Positions 40,802-48,987 of a stretch of DNA of 64,000 nt are shown in pieces. How positions within the stretch are numbered: position 1 is the first letter of the stretch; every line of letters begins with the position of its first letter. The position numbers were made by a program, and so were the translations under genes. Below the pieces are notes generated by a model. The model saw nothing but the letters and a program-made list of their open reading frames with translations. It did not search any database and was not told where the DNA came from. Source of the stretch: Bacillota bacterium LX-D (GTDB taxonomy: Bacteria; Bacillota; DUOV01; Zhaonellaceae); contig JAVLUO010000009.1 in assembly GCA_031628995.1 (NCBI GenBank), positions 1 through 64,000 on the forward strand, in the 5' to 3' direction.

Positions 40802-41069
40802 GCTCCACCTCGTCAATAATGTTTTCCAGATAGCTGTCCAGTTCATCCGGCGTAACTCCGGCACGACCGGCCAATCGATCTTCCTCGACGGCTAATAGTT
40901 CTTCCCGCAGCTTCAACATTTTCTCTCGTCGGGTAAACGCCTCTATATCCATGACCACCAGATCGCCCTCGCCGTTTTTGGTAAGATACACAGGCTCTCC
41001 GGTGGACTTGCACAATGCCGCAATCTCGTTGTAATTCTGTCGGATACTTGCAGATGGTTTTATTTGCAT
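40779..41069 (-). CDS. Phd/YefM-family antitoxin
   Basis: A 96-residue antitoxin with the Phd/YefM DNA-binding N-terminus (PSASIRQNYNEIAALCKSTG, EPVYLTKNGEGDLVVMDIEA) and a C-terminal toxin-neutralising tail. ATG 41069 follows GAGGAG; an upstream in-frame start has no ribosome site. It precedes and overlaps the toxin gene, the usual order, and should repress the pair. Confidence 0.85.
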   Translation of the reverse strand: MQIKPSASIRQNYNEIAALCKSTGEPVYLTKNGEGDLVVMDIEAFTRREKMLKLREELLAVEEDRLAGRAGVTPDELDSYLENIIDEVEHGKETSI

Positions 41070-41144
41070 GGTATCAGCTCCTCGTAGTAATATTCTGATC
41101 ATATTATACTTCTTTCGTGCTATGATATCAATCAATGCTTCTTA

Positions 41145-41501
41145 TTATAACAGTTCGCGTTCCTGCGGGTGCCGTATGCCCAATACAAGTTTCAGATAGT
41201 CGTTAACGTCCTTTCCGCGCTTCGGCGGCTCGTCGGAAACAGTGTAGGTGGACGGGAGGATAGTTTGAATGGCTTTTGCCGCCAGCCGCCCGGCCGTATC
41301 GTTGTCCAAATGCAGGGCGATGTCGTTAATCTGCGGGAAGTCTTTCAGGTATTGCATTAAAGCAACGGGCGGAGTGCTTTCCCCGATGTTCTCTTTCGGT
41401 TTGTAAATACCCGCAAGGGACAGGCAGGAATCCCGCCGCTTATCTTTCATAGCCCACCGCTTTCTTTTCCGGGACCTCAAATTCTTCGTCAGGTTCGCCA
41501 T
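41145..41501 (-). pseudogene. DUF3991/Toprim mobile-element protein, C-terminal fragment
   Basis: The useful part reads SLAGIYKPKENIGESTPPVA, then DIALHLDNDTAGRLAAKAI and PPKRGKDVNDYLK. This is the end of Toprim-like proteins carried by conjugative elements and plasmids. The N-terminal primase-like part is absent; the first 20 residues of the open frame are not family-like. It is a 3' fragment. Confidence 0.6.
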
Positions 41502-41588
41502 TGTGAATTAGCAAATTAAAATAGCTCCTCATTTTCATCATAAATTAGGGTAAATTGCAAAAATAAGTTACAAAAATTTCATTTTGTA

Positions 41589-41854
41589 TTAGCCTACAGT
41601 AAAGCAGTTTCTCACTGAACCTTTATCTGATCGCACATTAGGCTTTAATACTTCAAAACCACATCTGCGATATGCCCTAACCCAAAATTCTATTGTCTTG
41701 GGGGCAAATTCTTTTAAGCCGTAGTGAGGCACATCGTGGGGGTGACTGGCGATTTGGGCGAGATAATCTTTCTGGCTTGCAACTTGTCCATTCAAAATGG
41801 GTCAATTAGTCCGTAAGGAAATAGGGCAATTGCCTCTCTTGCTTTTTCATCCAT
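41589..41854 (-). pseudogene. Mu/IS481-like transposase, frameshifted N-terminal fragment
   Basis: From ATG 41854 (GGAG upstream) it reads MDEKAREAIALFPYGLIDP. After a one-base shift it continues LNGQVASQKDYLAQIASHPH, then VPHYGLKEFAPKTIEFWVRA and LKPNVRSDKG, and stops. This is the helix-turn-helix start of a DDE transposase family common in Clostridia. The catalytic domain is missing. Confidence 0.6.
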
Positions 41855-41914
41855 TTTTTCTTACTCCTCATAATGGTTTTTGTAGCTAGCCGGCTAGAAA
41901 CTCTCAAAAACATT

Positions 41915-42709
41915 TTAGAGGAGGAAAGACTGATATGGGCGAAATCCTTCGGCATCTTTATCAAGCAATACACGAATTACTCGATAAGGAGCTAAAAATC
42001 CACCTTCAATGCCTTGCTTTAACGAATATGTATAAACCGGTTCACCAAAATAATCAATATTGGAAACGTCTTTTGTTTCTTTAGGTGTTGCTGTTAAGCC
42101 GATCTGCGTTGCGGATTTAAAATATTCCAAGACCTCGCGCCATTCACTATCGGGGGGCAAAATCATTTGCATAAGTTTGGTCAATAAGAGCATTTCGGTC
42201 GGCAAGAAAAAGAATTTGCTTTTTTATACCAGACTTCCAAAGTCTCCATATGATCTGAAACGCCGTATATGTTTTCCCTGTTCCTGTTGCCATAACCAGC
42301 AGCACTCGATCATTGCCTTTAATGATAGATTCAACAGTAAGATTAATTGCGTTCAGTTGATAATATCGAGGCTGTTTGTCAGGTCTCTCCACATAATAAG
42401 GTTCTGTAATGACCTTTTCCTGCTTTTCATCAATATTTTTATATTGCTTATACATCTCCCACAAAGTCTCAGGAGATGGGAACTCCGAAAGAGATAAAAT
42501 TGTTTCACGATTATTATCTTCGCGTAACGATTGTGAAAAGTAAACCTGTCACCATTCGATGTAAAAACAAACGGAATACGCAGTTGCTCAGCATACCCCA
42601 ATGCTTGCTGCATTCCATTTGAAATTGTATGGTTATTATCTTTTGCTTCAACTATAGCGAGGATGCCATTCTTAATGAGTACGTCAAAGTTGGTGTTATT
42701 TTCGTTCAT
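41915..42709 (-). pseudogene. type I restriction enzyme R subunit (hsdR), broken into three frames
   Basis: Three overlapping frames share one gene plan. [20 protein letters not shown] and [21 protein letters not shown] (nuclease domain, ATG 42709 with AAGGAGG) are followed in another frame by PRYYQLNAI and MATGTGKTYTAFQ (Walker A). A third frame then has GLTATPKE (motif III) and [20 protein letters not shown]. At least two frameshifts, the loss of the DEAH segment and the missing C-terminal half make it dead. No hsdM or hsdS is nearby. Confidence 0.75.
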
Positions 42710-42923
42710 GGTCTTTGCCTCCTTTACAATCACACGTTTTCCATTATTTCTTCCCGTAGCCTTTTATAGCCGTCCGCACAGTTTGATAACATTTTTACAA
42801 CAATTCTTGAAAATCGCTGCTTGCCAGATGGAAGAAAAAGAATGATTTTTTATAACAACTCGGATAACATTGATAACAATTTGGGCAGGTGGTTATTTTT
42901 CCACCATGAGAAGGGCATTAAAA

Positions 42924-42954
42924 AACCCGCATAAACTCAGTGTTCATGCGGGTT
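42924..42954 (-). terminator. terminator of tRNA-Ser(CGA)
   Basis: AACCCGCAT pairs with ATGCGGGTT; the minus-strand tail is TTTTAATG. It lies 14 bases after the tRNA 3' end. The stretch 42745-42923 holds no recognisable gene. Confidence 0.75.
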
Positions 42955-42967
42955 TGCACGGTCTGTC

Positions 42968-43061
42968 TGGCGGAGAGAGTGGGATTCGAACCCACGGTAC
43001 TGTTTGAGCAGTACACCCGATTTCGAGTCGGGCGCCTTCGACCGGACTCAGCCATCTCTCC
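42968..43061 (-). tRNA. tRNA-Ser (anticodon CGA)
   Basis: A class II cloverleaf with the same acceptor stem as the other tRNA-Ser, anticodon arm CCCGA-CTCGAAA-TCGGG giving CGA, variable arm GTACTGC...GCAGTAC-like, T-loop GGGTTCGAATCCC and encoded CCA. It has the remnant-rich region on its 3' side. Confidence 0.96.
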
Positions 43062-43087
43062 AATTATTATGTTTGCCTAGATAAATA

Positions 43088-43607
43088 TTATATATTTTTA
43101 TTACCAAATTGTAAATGTTTACTTCTTTCCATTTTTGATTGCAGTTTGACCTTTCCAAATTTTAAATCTACTATAGTCAAAAGTATAACCGAACTAATAA
43201 TCAATAATCCTCCTAGGACTATATTTACGGAAAGAGGTTCCTGAAAAATTATAATGCCGAAGATAATACTAATTAAAGGCTCTAAAGTACTTAAAATTGA
43301 AGCACTACCAGGGCCAATAATTTTAACGCCCTTAGCAAACAGAATTAAGGCCCAAGCAGTGCAAACAAAGGCTTACTAAAGCCGTACCAGAAAAAATAGT
43401 ATTACTAATAACTGTTTTGTTAACCTTAAATCAGCTTTGCGTTGAACTACAAAGACCAGTAAGAAGAGGGCTGCAAGAAAAAATCTAAAAAAACAAAACA
43501 GCAAAGAGATTTAAGCCTGTTGCATAGTCAGCCTTTACTAAAATAGGCATAAAACCCAAAGCAATAAATGATAGTACCGTAAAAACTATTCCAGTAAAAT
43601 AATTCAT
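43088..43607 (-). pseudogene. EamA/DMT-family transporter, decayed
   Basis: From ATG 43607 the frame reads MNYFTGIVFTVLSFIALGFM and NLFAVLFF and stops. Later frames give the EamA C-terminal half, including CTAWALILFAKGVKIIGPGS, STLEPLISIIFGIIIFQEPL and VDLKFGKVKLQ, to a TAA at 43088. About half of a 290-residue gene is deleted and frames are broken. It was a drug/metabolite exporter-type membrane protein. Confidence 0.7.
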
Positions 43608-43667
43608 TTTTTACCCAGCCAATCTTTTTAGCTAACGAAAATTACTTAGCATTTCCGCATAAAATTA

Positions 43668-44150
43668 TTAGCGTAGTTTTAGAAAAAAAAGTTCCATGGT
43701 TTTTTTGCATTTATCCTCACAAATACCTGCAAAAACATCGACTCGATGATTTAAATATTTATGTTGCACTAAATTGACTACGGATTCTACAGCACCGGCT
43801 TTAGGATCGGCTAAGCCATAGACTAAAGTTTTAATTCTCGACTGTACAATGGCTCCAGCACACATAGGACAAGGTTCTAGAGTCACATACAAAGTACAAT
43901 TTGTTAAACGCCAAGAGCCAGTCTTTTGAGCTGCCTGTCTTATAGCTAAAACCTCAGCATGAGCCGTTGGATCTTGCTGTTGTTCTTTTAAATTATGAGC
44001 CCTAGCTAGGACCTGCCCACCAGCAGCTACAATTACAGCTCCTACAGGAACTTCCCCTAGAGCAAGTGCTTTAGCCGCTTCCTCAAGAGCCAGCTCCATA
44101 TAAAAATGGTGGTTAATTTTTTTCACCTGCTTTAGCCAAGTTTTCCGCAA
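43668..44150 (-). CDS. tadA: tRNA adenosine(34) deaminase TadA
   Basis: A protein of about 150-160 residues with the zinc deaminase motifs HAEVLAI and PCPMCAGA and the typical DPKAGAVES. It converts A34 to inosine in tRNA-Arg. The start is unclear: TTG 44150 overlaps the upstream gene by 19 bases, while a GTG 8 codons in and an ATG 17 codons in are alternatives. None has a strong ribosome site. It lies one gene before tRNA-Ser(CGA), recalling the Bacillus tadA-SRP-dnaX neighbourhood. Confidence 0.93.
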   Translation of the reverse strand: MRKTWLKQVKKINHHFYMELALEEAAKALALGEVPVGAVIVAAGGQVLARAHNLKEQQQDPTAHAEVLAIRQAAQKTGSWRLTNCTLYVTLEPCPMCAGAIVQSRIKTLVYGLADPKAGAVESVVNLVQHKYLNHRVDVFAGICEDKCKKTMELFFLKLR

Positions 44151-44500
44151 ATATAATGGTAGTATTCTTTCAAAGTAGAAGACTTTCCGCCTCTTTTTTC
44201 TACTAAAATATTAAAGCGCAACATTTTTTCGCTTAGCTGTTTTTTAATTTGCTTTCTTTCTTCTTCGGAACAACAAGTCTCTAACAACATATTAAGGTTC
44301 AATATTTCTTTTTTAACTTCTAATTCCTCAGGCAAAAAACCGGAGTTTTTTAAAATAATATAACTTGCCCGCAATTCTTCTGGGACAAAAGTCAGATCCT
44401 CAATTTTCAATGGCTTACCCTGGCCAGGAAGGTTTTCAAGTTCTCCATTTTGGATAGCTTCCCTAATCTTATCTTCTGCCATTCTAGTTAAAAAGTCCAT
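44132..44500 (-). CDS. DUF1992 protein (DnaJ-homologue-C28 type)
   Basis: A 122-residue protein with the DUF1992 motifs: MAEDKIREAIQNGELENLPGQ, then GKPLKIED and FVPEELRASYIILKNSGFLP. It is related to the conserved domain of DNAJC28, and its function is unknown. ATG 44500 is chosen with GGTGATG upstream. Its 3' end overlaps tadA. The 120 bases between it and the recombinase gene (44501-44620) hold no recognised feature. They are the probable outer boundary zone of the integrated element. Confidence 0.82.
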   Translation of the reverse strand: MDFLTRMAEDKIREAIQNGELENLPGQGKPLKIEDLTFVPEELRASYIILKNSGFLPEELEVKKEILNLNMLLETCCSEEERKQIKKQLSEKMLRFNILVEKRGGKSSTLKEYYHYICGKLG

Positions 44501-44620
44501 AATCATCACCAGTTTAATTATATAGTATCTGCCAAAGACTTAAAACCTAAACAAGAAATTTACTAATGAATGTTTTAAGTAGGGGAAACTATAACTATAT
44601 TTTGTATCTATATATTTCCA

Positions 44621-46288
44621 CTAATAGTTGAGTCTAATTTGTTCAGTCAAGAGCCGGTCTTTTGCTTTAGCCAATGAAAAAGCCCCAACCCGAATTACGC
44701 AAAGGTTGAGGTCATTTTTCGCCGTTACTTGTGATAAGGTTCTGCGCTCCTTTGTTGCTGGTAAACATATATCATCACCGACCCAAAGGGAAATTTGCTT
44801 AAGCTCCTTCCTGTCTTTGGACACATGAATTTCCTTGATAATTGCCCTAATTAACTCCTTCTTCTCCTGCTCATCTGCTAGGTCAAACAGTTCATTGAAG
44901 TTAGCCAATATTTCAACAACCATGTTGGCGTTAATATCCACCCTGGATTGCAGTCTTGTAAGTTCTCTTTCAACTTTTTCTATCATTTCGGTAATTTCGT
45001 CAATCTCTGATTGAAGTTTACTTGTGAGACGATTGAAATTGGCTGCTTCCAGTTCCCCGGCAAGATATTTTTCATCAAGAATGTTTATTTTTTTCTCATG
45101 TTCAGCCTTTCTTAGGTTTAGTTCATTAAGGTTTAGTTCTAAGGGAGTTTTATCCCGTTTGTAGCCTTCATCAATTTTGTCTAAAATATCTTCAACTAAG
45201 TTCATATCTGCTATAAGTTCTTTCAGCACATTTAATACTTCCTGCTCTACCCAATCTGCAACAACAAGATTTGAAGAACACGCTACTTTTCCTTTTTGAT
45301 GATATGCCTGGCACATATAGTAACGATAAAAACCTTTATTCCCCCGCTTCTTGTTCTTACTCATAACCATTCCAGCACCGCATACAGGACATTTCAAGAC
45401 ACCGGATAGGAAAAAGTTACCACTATATGATTTGATAGGGGTAAAAACTTCAGCATTAGCCTTATTCACAGCCTGAACTTTCTCCCATAGCTCCATGGAA
45501 ATTATAGGCTGATGACTACCTTTTCGCTCAGGCATTACCTCTACCTTGCCTTTCCTGCGCTTTATGTTCCAGTCCTCTTTCTTCCCCCATGTATTTAATC
45601 CCGCATATTCCTTGTTATTCAATATTGTTTTAATTGCTATAGTGCTGAAATTGTTTCCTTTTTTTGTCTTGTGACCGCAGCTATTCATTATGTTTGCAAT
45701 TGTCTTGTATCCATGTCCTTCTGCTCTAAGTTCAAAGATTTCCCTAACTATTTTCGCCTCTTCCTCATTCGGTACAAGTTTTCTATCAACAACATCATAC
45801 CCAAGCATTATCCCCCCGTTAAACTCTCCATTGCTTGCTCTCTTTTTCATTCCTGCTTTAACCCTGTTTATTATCACATTCCGTTCATATTCGGCGAATG
45901 TACCTTGAAGACTAATAAACATTTTCCCCTCAATGGTGGATGAATCAATGTCACATGTACTTACAAGCAACTTTATATCTCTGGGAGTCAGTTCATCATC
46001 AATGAGGGTTAGAATATCCTTATTACTTCTGGAAAGTCGGTCGAGCCGCCAAACAATGATTGCATCAAACTTATTTTCAGCCATATCTCTAAATAGCCGC
46101 TGTATTTCCGGTCTGGTAAAATCCTTACCCGAGTAACCACCATCCCTATAAACATCAAAAACCTTGTATCCTTTTCTTTGGGCGTAGTTCATAAGCTCCT
46201 CTTCTTGAGCTTCTAGCGAGCATCCTTCATTTCTTTGTTCTTCTGTACTAACTCGTGTATAAATAGCTGCAATCCTCTCTTGTTTCAT
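44621..46288 (-). CDS. large serine recombinase (integrase)
   Basis: A 555-residue site-specific recombinase. A resolvase-type catalytic domain (1-150; active Ser in YTRVSTEEQ, with YSGKDFTRPEIQRL and WRLDRLSRS) precedes a recombinase domain (about 160-260). Next come a zinc ribbon (CPVCGAGM...CQAYHQKGKVAC, about 295-345) and a coiled coil (about 375-450). Large serine integrases insert phages, ICEs and SCC cassettes. It is the outermost gene of the 44.6-58.7 kb element. GGGAGAGG precedes the ATG. Confidence 0.92.
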   Translation of the reverse strand: MKQERIAAIYTRVSTEEQRNEGCSLEAQEEELMNYAQRKGYKVFDVYRDGGYSGKDFTRPEIQRLFRDMAENKFDAIIVWRLDRLSRSNKDILTLIDDELTPRDIKLLVSTCDIDSSTIEGKMFISLQGTFAEYERNVIINRVKAGMKKRASNGEFNGGIMLGYDVVDRKLVPNEEEAKIVREIFELRAEGHGYKTIANIMNSCGHKTKKGNNFSTIAIKTILNNKEYAGLNTWGKKEDWNIKRRKGKVEVMPERKGSHQPIISMELWEKVQAVNKANAEVFTPIKSYSGNFFLSGVLKCPVCGAGMVMSKNKKRGNKGFYRYYMCQAYHQKGKVACSSNLVVADWVEQEVLNVLKELIADMNLVEDILDKIDEGYKRDKTPLELNLNELNLRKAEHEKKINILDEKYLAGELEAANFNRLTSKLQSEIDEITEMIEKVERELTRLQSRVDINANMVVEILANFNELFDLADEQEKKELIRAIIKEIHVSKDRKELKQISLWVGDDICLPATKERRTLSQVTAKNDLNLCVIRVGAFSLAKAKDRLLTEQIRLNY

Positions 46289-46323
46289 TGTTTTCCTCTC
46301 CCACTTTTTTATGAATGAAAAAA

Positions 46324-46353
46324 GATAGACGCTTAATATGTCAAACGTCTATC
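46324..46353. terminator. hairpin terminator before the recombinase gene
   Basis: GATAGACG (46324-46331) pairs with CGTCTATC (46346-46353). The minus-strand tail is TTTTTTC. It separates the 41-residue gene from the recombinase. Confidence 0.65.
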
Positions 46354-46362
46354 CTTTTTAAT

Positions 46363-46488
46363 TTATTTGTCAGTTACCATTTGTTGAGCATACTTTCTTA
46401 TAAGGTCTGCAAGTGTCCTAACTGCCTCTAATCTTTTGATTTCTTCCCTTGTCAATTTTACAATCGAGGATTTCCCAATGTTATACAT
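46363..46488 (-). CDS. small protein, 41 residues, unknown
   Basis: ATG 46488 with AGGAGGGGG seven bases upstream opens MYNIGKSSIVKLTREEIKRL, a mostly helical, basic 41-residue peptide. No family is recognised. It follows the 102-residue gene by 10 bases and precedes the recombinase, so it may belong to an integration-control operon such as a directionality factor. That role is speculation. Confidence 0.5.
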   Translation of the reverse strand: MYNIGKSSIVKLTREEIKRLEAVRTLADLIRKYAQQMVTDK

Positions 46489-46498
46489 ATTCCCCCTC

Positions 46499-46807
46499 CT
46501 AGCTGTCCTTTTGTTCGTTACCAGTTACCTTCGATTGATAATGTGCTATGCGTCGGTTGATTAAATCTTTGAATAATACATTTGAAATTTTTTCTCTTAT
46601 TTCCTGAAGTCGTTTTACTTCAGAGTATTTTTCTTCATTAAGTTCATATAGAATACGTTCCAGGAAAACATAGCTAATACCGCTTTTTTTACTCAATCTT
46701 GTAAGATACTCTATGGCAGCATCTAAAGTGAGTATGTGATCTTTTGAATCTTTCTCCAATATATCCAACAATTTAATGGTCCTTGATTCTTCTGTTTTTT
46801 GAGTCAT
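46499..46807 (-). CDS. hypothetical helical protein, 102 residues
   Basis: ATG 46807 follows a perfect AAGGAGG. The product is strongly helical and charged (IKLLDILEKDSKDHILTLDA, ELNEEKYSEVKRLQEIREKI). No domain is recognised. It is the first gene of the short group that ends with the recombinase on the same strand. Confidence 0.55.
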   Translation of the reverse strand: MTQKTEESRTIKLLDILEKDSKDHILTLDAAIEYLTRLSKKSGISYVFLERILYELNEEKYSEVKRLQEIREKISNVLFKDLINRRIAHYQSKVTGNEQKDS

Positions 46808-46918
46808 ATTTTTGGCCTCCTTGAAATTGAATTCACCTAACATATAGTTTTTTAGGCCATTTTTTTAAGTAACTCCAGAAAAAAAATTGAAACTTTTTTC
46901 GCAGACCATCCTTCTTCG

Positions 46919-47086
46919 CTAAGGAGAAATGTTAAAACGAATTATAGGATTTTTCGCAACATCAACACAACCCATCTTATATGTGGGAATCACTGTTGTA
47001 TCTCTTCCTGTAAGGTCTTTTACTAAACTATGATTTTGCACCAGTTGATTAAGCTGCCCCCAGCAATATCGAACATGGTTCCTCAA
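46919..47086 (-). other. short open frame downstream of the broken replication gene
   Basis: A TTG-started frame of 55 codons contains LNQLVQNHSLVKDLTGRDTT and VIPTYKMGCVDVAKNPIIRF. It overlaps the decayed end of the upstream pseudogene and has no ribosome site. It reads like protein but matches nothing recognised; it could be a remnant. Confidence 0.25.
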
Positions 47087-47500
47087 TTAACTGTCCTCAT
47101 TGTTCCCTTGCCAACCAGTTGAAATCAACGTCATACTGGTTCGCAAGGGCTTCTTTTACCCTTTCTCGTATATGATGGGTGTACATGTCGGTTCCGTCTC
47201 TCATATTGCGAGCCTGTTCTGACCCTTTCTTAGGAAGTTTACTCCAATCTAGTACCACCGTCGCAAAATGTTTCTCGTTCTGCTTTGGAGGATACCTGTT
47301 CACATCCGACAGTAAGATTTTCTCGTCAGGGTTGTATACAATCTCAATGCGGCTCAACTCGTAGTCAATCGCAATTTCTTGCTTCTCCAATAATTCCAGC
47401 CTCTTATCGTATATGCGGCAATATCCATTTTTCTTGCGCTGGTGACGATATTTTCCAAAACCTGCACAACTCTCATTTTTTCTGTCGTTTTCTTTCTGGG
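47049..47500 (-). pseudogene. second, truncated copy of a replication initiator gene
   Basis: The frame reads GKYRHQRKKNGYCRIYDKR, EKQEIAIDYELSRIEI, SKLPKKGSEQARNMRDGTDM and NWLAREQ, then TGA where the upstream copy has Trp. After the TGA it continues GQLIEEPCSILLG. Each segment parallels the copy just upstream (HQRKTNGHCKIYNK, IDHELTRIEI, LPKERAEQARRLRDGADI, ELAREAW). It lacks an N-terminus and has a nonsense mutation, so it is a partial tandem duplicate. Confidence 0.6.
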
Positions 47501-48390
47501 TTCATCGTATACTGTATTTGTTACTGCCATTTGTAACGGTCGCTCTTGAACTTGTGGTTCCTGCTGCCCAAGCAATAACCCACACAGTTCTTCTAATAGC
47601 GGCTGCCATGCTTCCCTTGCTAACTCGTTGAAATCCACTTGAGACGAGGGAGCAAGGGTTTCTTTTACCATTTTCCGTAGATACGGAGATACTTCCTCTA
47701 TGTCTGCTCCGTCCCTTAACCTGCGTGCCTGTTCTGCCCGTTCCTTCGGAAGGCTGTCCCAATCCGTAATCACCGCTCCAAAGTATTGCTTGTTCTGTTC
47801 TGGTGGATGGTGCAGCAACTCTGCTAACGGTATCCTTTTTGCCGGCTTATTCACAATCTCAATTCGTGTCAACTCGTGGTCAATCACAATGCTCTGATTC
47901 TCTAATAACTCCAACTGCTTGTTATATATCTTGCAATGACCATTCGTTTTCCGTTGATGCTTCTCCCCAAAATAACGTGTCCCTTTGTATTCCCTCATTT
48001 TTCGGCGTCCGTGTTGGGGAATGACCACCACATTATTCATTGAAGTCTTTACATCGTAAGCCACATCACTGCTAACAAAATAAATACCGCTGGCGACCCG
48101 GCGCAGAGTATCCAAGACCTCTTTGAAGTGAAAGTAATGCTCGGGTCTTGTCTCTAGCCGCAACGTGTACGAAACCCCTTCCGGCTCACTCCAGTTTCTG
48201 TAAAACACATGCAAATAAGCGCCATTTGCCTTCCGCAGATGTAGTTCATGACTATACCCATCCCCATTGTACATCGTCTGTTTGAATAGATCGCCTCTTT
48301 TCGCCGCGCGAATTACCAAACCGTAATAAGCTCCAACCTAACATCTGTATATTCCACCACAAATTTGTCGATAGATACCTTGGCTTTCAT
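47501..48390 (-). pseudogene. Rep_trans-like replication initiator, frameshifted
   Basis: ATG 48390 opens MKAKVSIDKFVVEYTDVRLE and meets a TAA. The protein resumes in another frame (YSHELHLRKANGAYLHVFYR, SGIYFVSSDVAYDVKTSMNN, ELLENQSIVIDHELTRIEIV). Its end runs out of frame into the second copy. The IYNK...ELTRIEI pattern recalls rolling-circle initiators of Bacillota plasmids and ICEs (Rep_trans type). That identification is moderate. The gene is dead as written. Confidence 0.5.
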
Positions 48391-48508
48391 CGCCTGATGC
48401 CCTCCCGTTCTCACTAGCTTTTTACTGCCTATGATTGTATTTTTTAAGACTTACTCGACTAATTAAGTAATTATCGGACTCCCTGCTTTTCAACGTGAAA
48501 AACGCAAA

Positions 48509-48551
48509 AAAGCACTTGAAATCACCAAAAAAAGTGTTTTCCAAGTGCTTT
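48509..48551 (-). terminator. hairpin terminator of the second recombinase transcript
   Basis: AAAGCACTTG pairs with CAAGTGCTTT; minus-strand tail TTTTTTGCG. The surrounding gap 48391-48790 has no recognisable gene. Confidence 0.65.
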
Positions 48552-48790
48552 AAGTGTGTGTTTTCTAAGCTTTCAAAATTTGGGCAAGTTAGCAGTATCC
48601 CTTAACCACAATCGAATACTGTAAGGAGATTATGACACATGGGTTGTCTAGAGTCAATAAGAATATCTGACCCTACGAGATGGTTCGCTCACGTTTGTCT
48701 CTCCCTTCATCGGTGTCATTTATGGTATACCTAAATGAAAACGTCATCTCGCCCGGTTCTCGTTGGTCTGCTGTTTATTTCTTCCGTATG

Positions 48791-48913
48791 CTAGTCGAGT
48801 ACGCCTAACTCGCGGCGCATTTCGATCTCCAGTTCACGTAGCCGCTTTTGTCGCTTGACCAGTTCCTCAAACCATTCCTTATCCTTCATAGCTAAAGCCA
48901 TGTCGAAGTTCAT
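48791..48913 (-). CDS. small charged protein, 40 residues
   Basis: ATG 48913 opens MNFDMALAMKDKEWFEELVK, followed by a basic helical end (QKRLRELEIEMRRELGVLD). It overlaps the 26-residue frame upstream in another phase, as coupled small genes do on phages and ICEs. No family is recognised. Confidence 0.4.
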   Translation of the reverse strand: MNFDMALAMKDKEWFEELVKRQKRLRELEIEMRRELGVLD

Positions 48914-48959
48914 CGTAGTCTTCTGAACACATCATCATCCGTTCTTTGAATTCGCCCAT
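48879..48959 (-). CDS. very short frame, 26 residues
   Basis: ATG 48959 with GGAGGGATGGACA upstream encodes MGEFKERMMMCSEDYDELRH plus six residues. The good ribosome site suggests translation, perhaps as a leader for the overlapping 40-residue frame. No function is known. Confidence 0.3.
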   Translation of the reverse strand: MGEFKERMMMCSEDYDELRHGFSYEG

Positions 48960-48987
48960 TGTCCATCCCTCCATTGTTTAGTGACGA

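Noticed and set aside
42968-43061. tRNA-Ser(CGA) as an att site with a duplicated 3' end
   Set aside because: No repeat of the tRNA 3' end was found near 40.1-40.2 kb or elsewhere, apart from the other tRNA-Ser gene.
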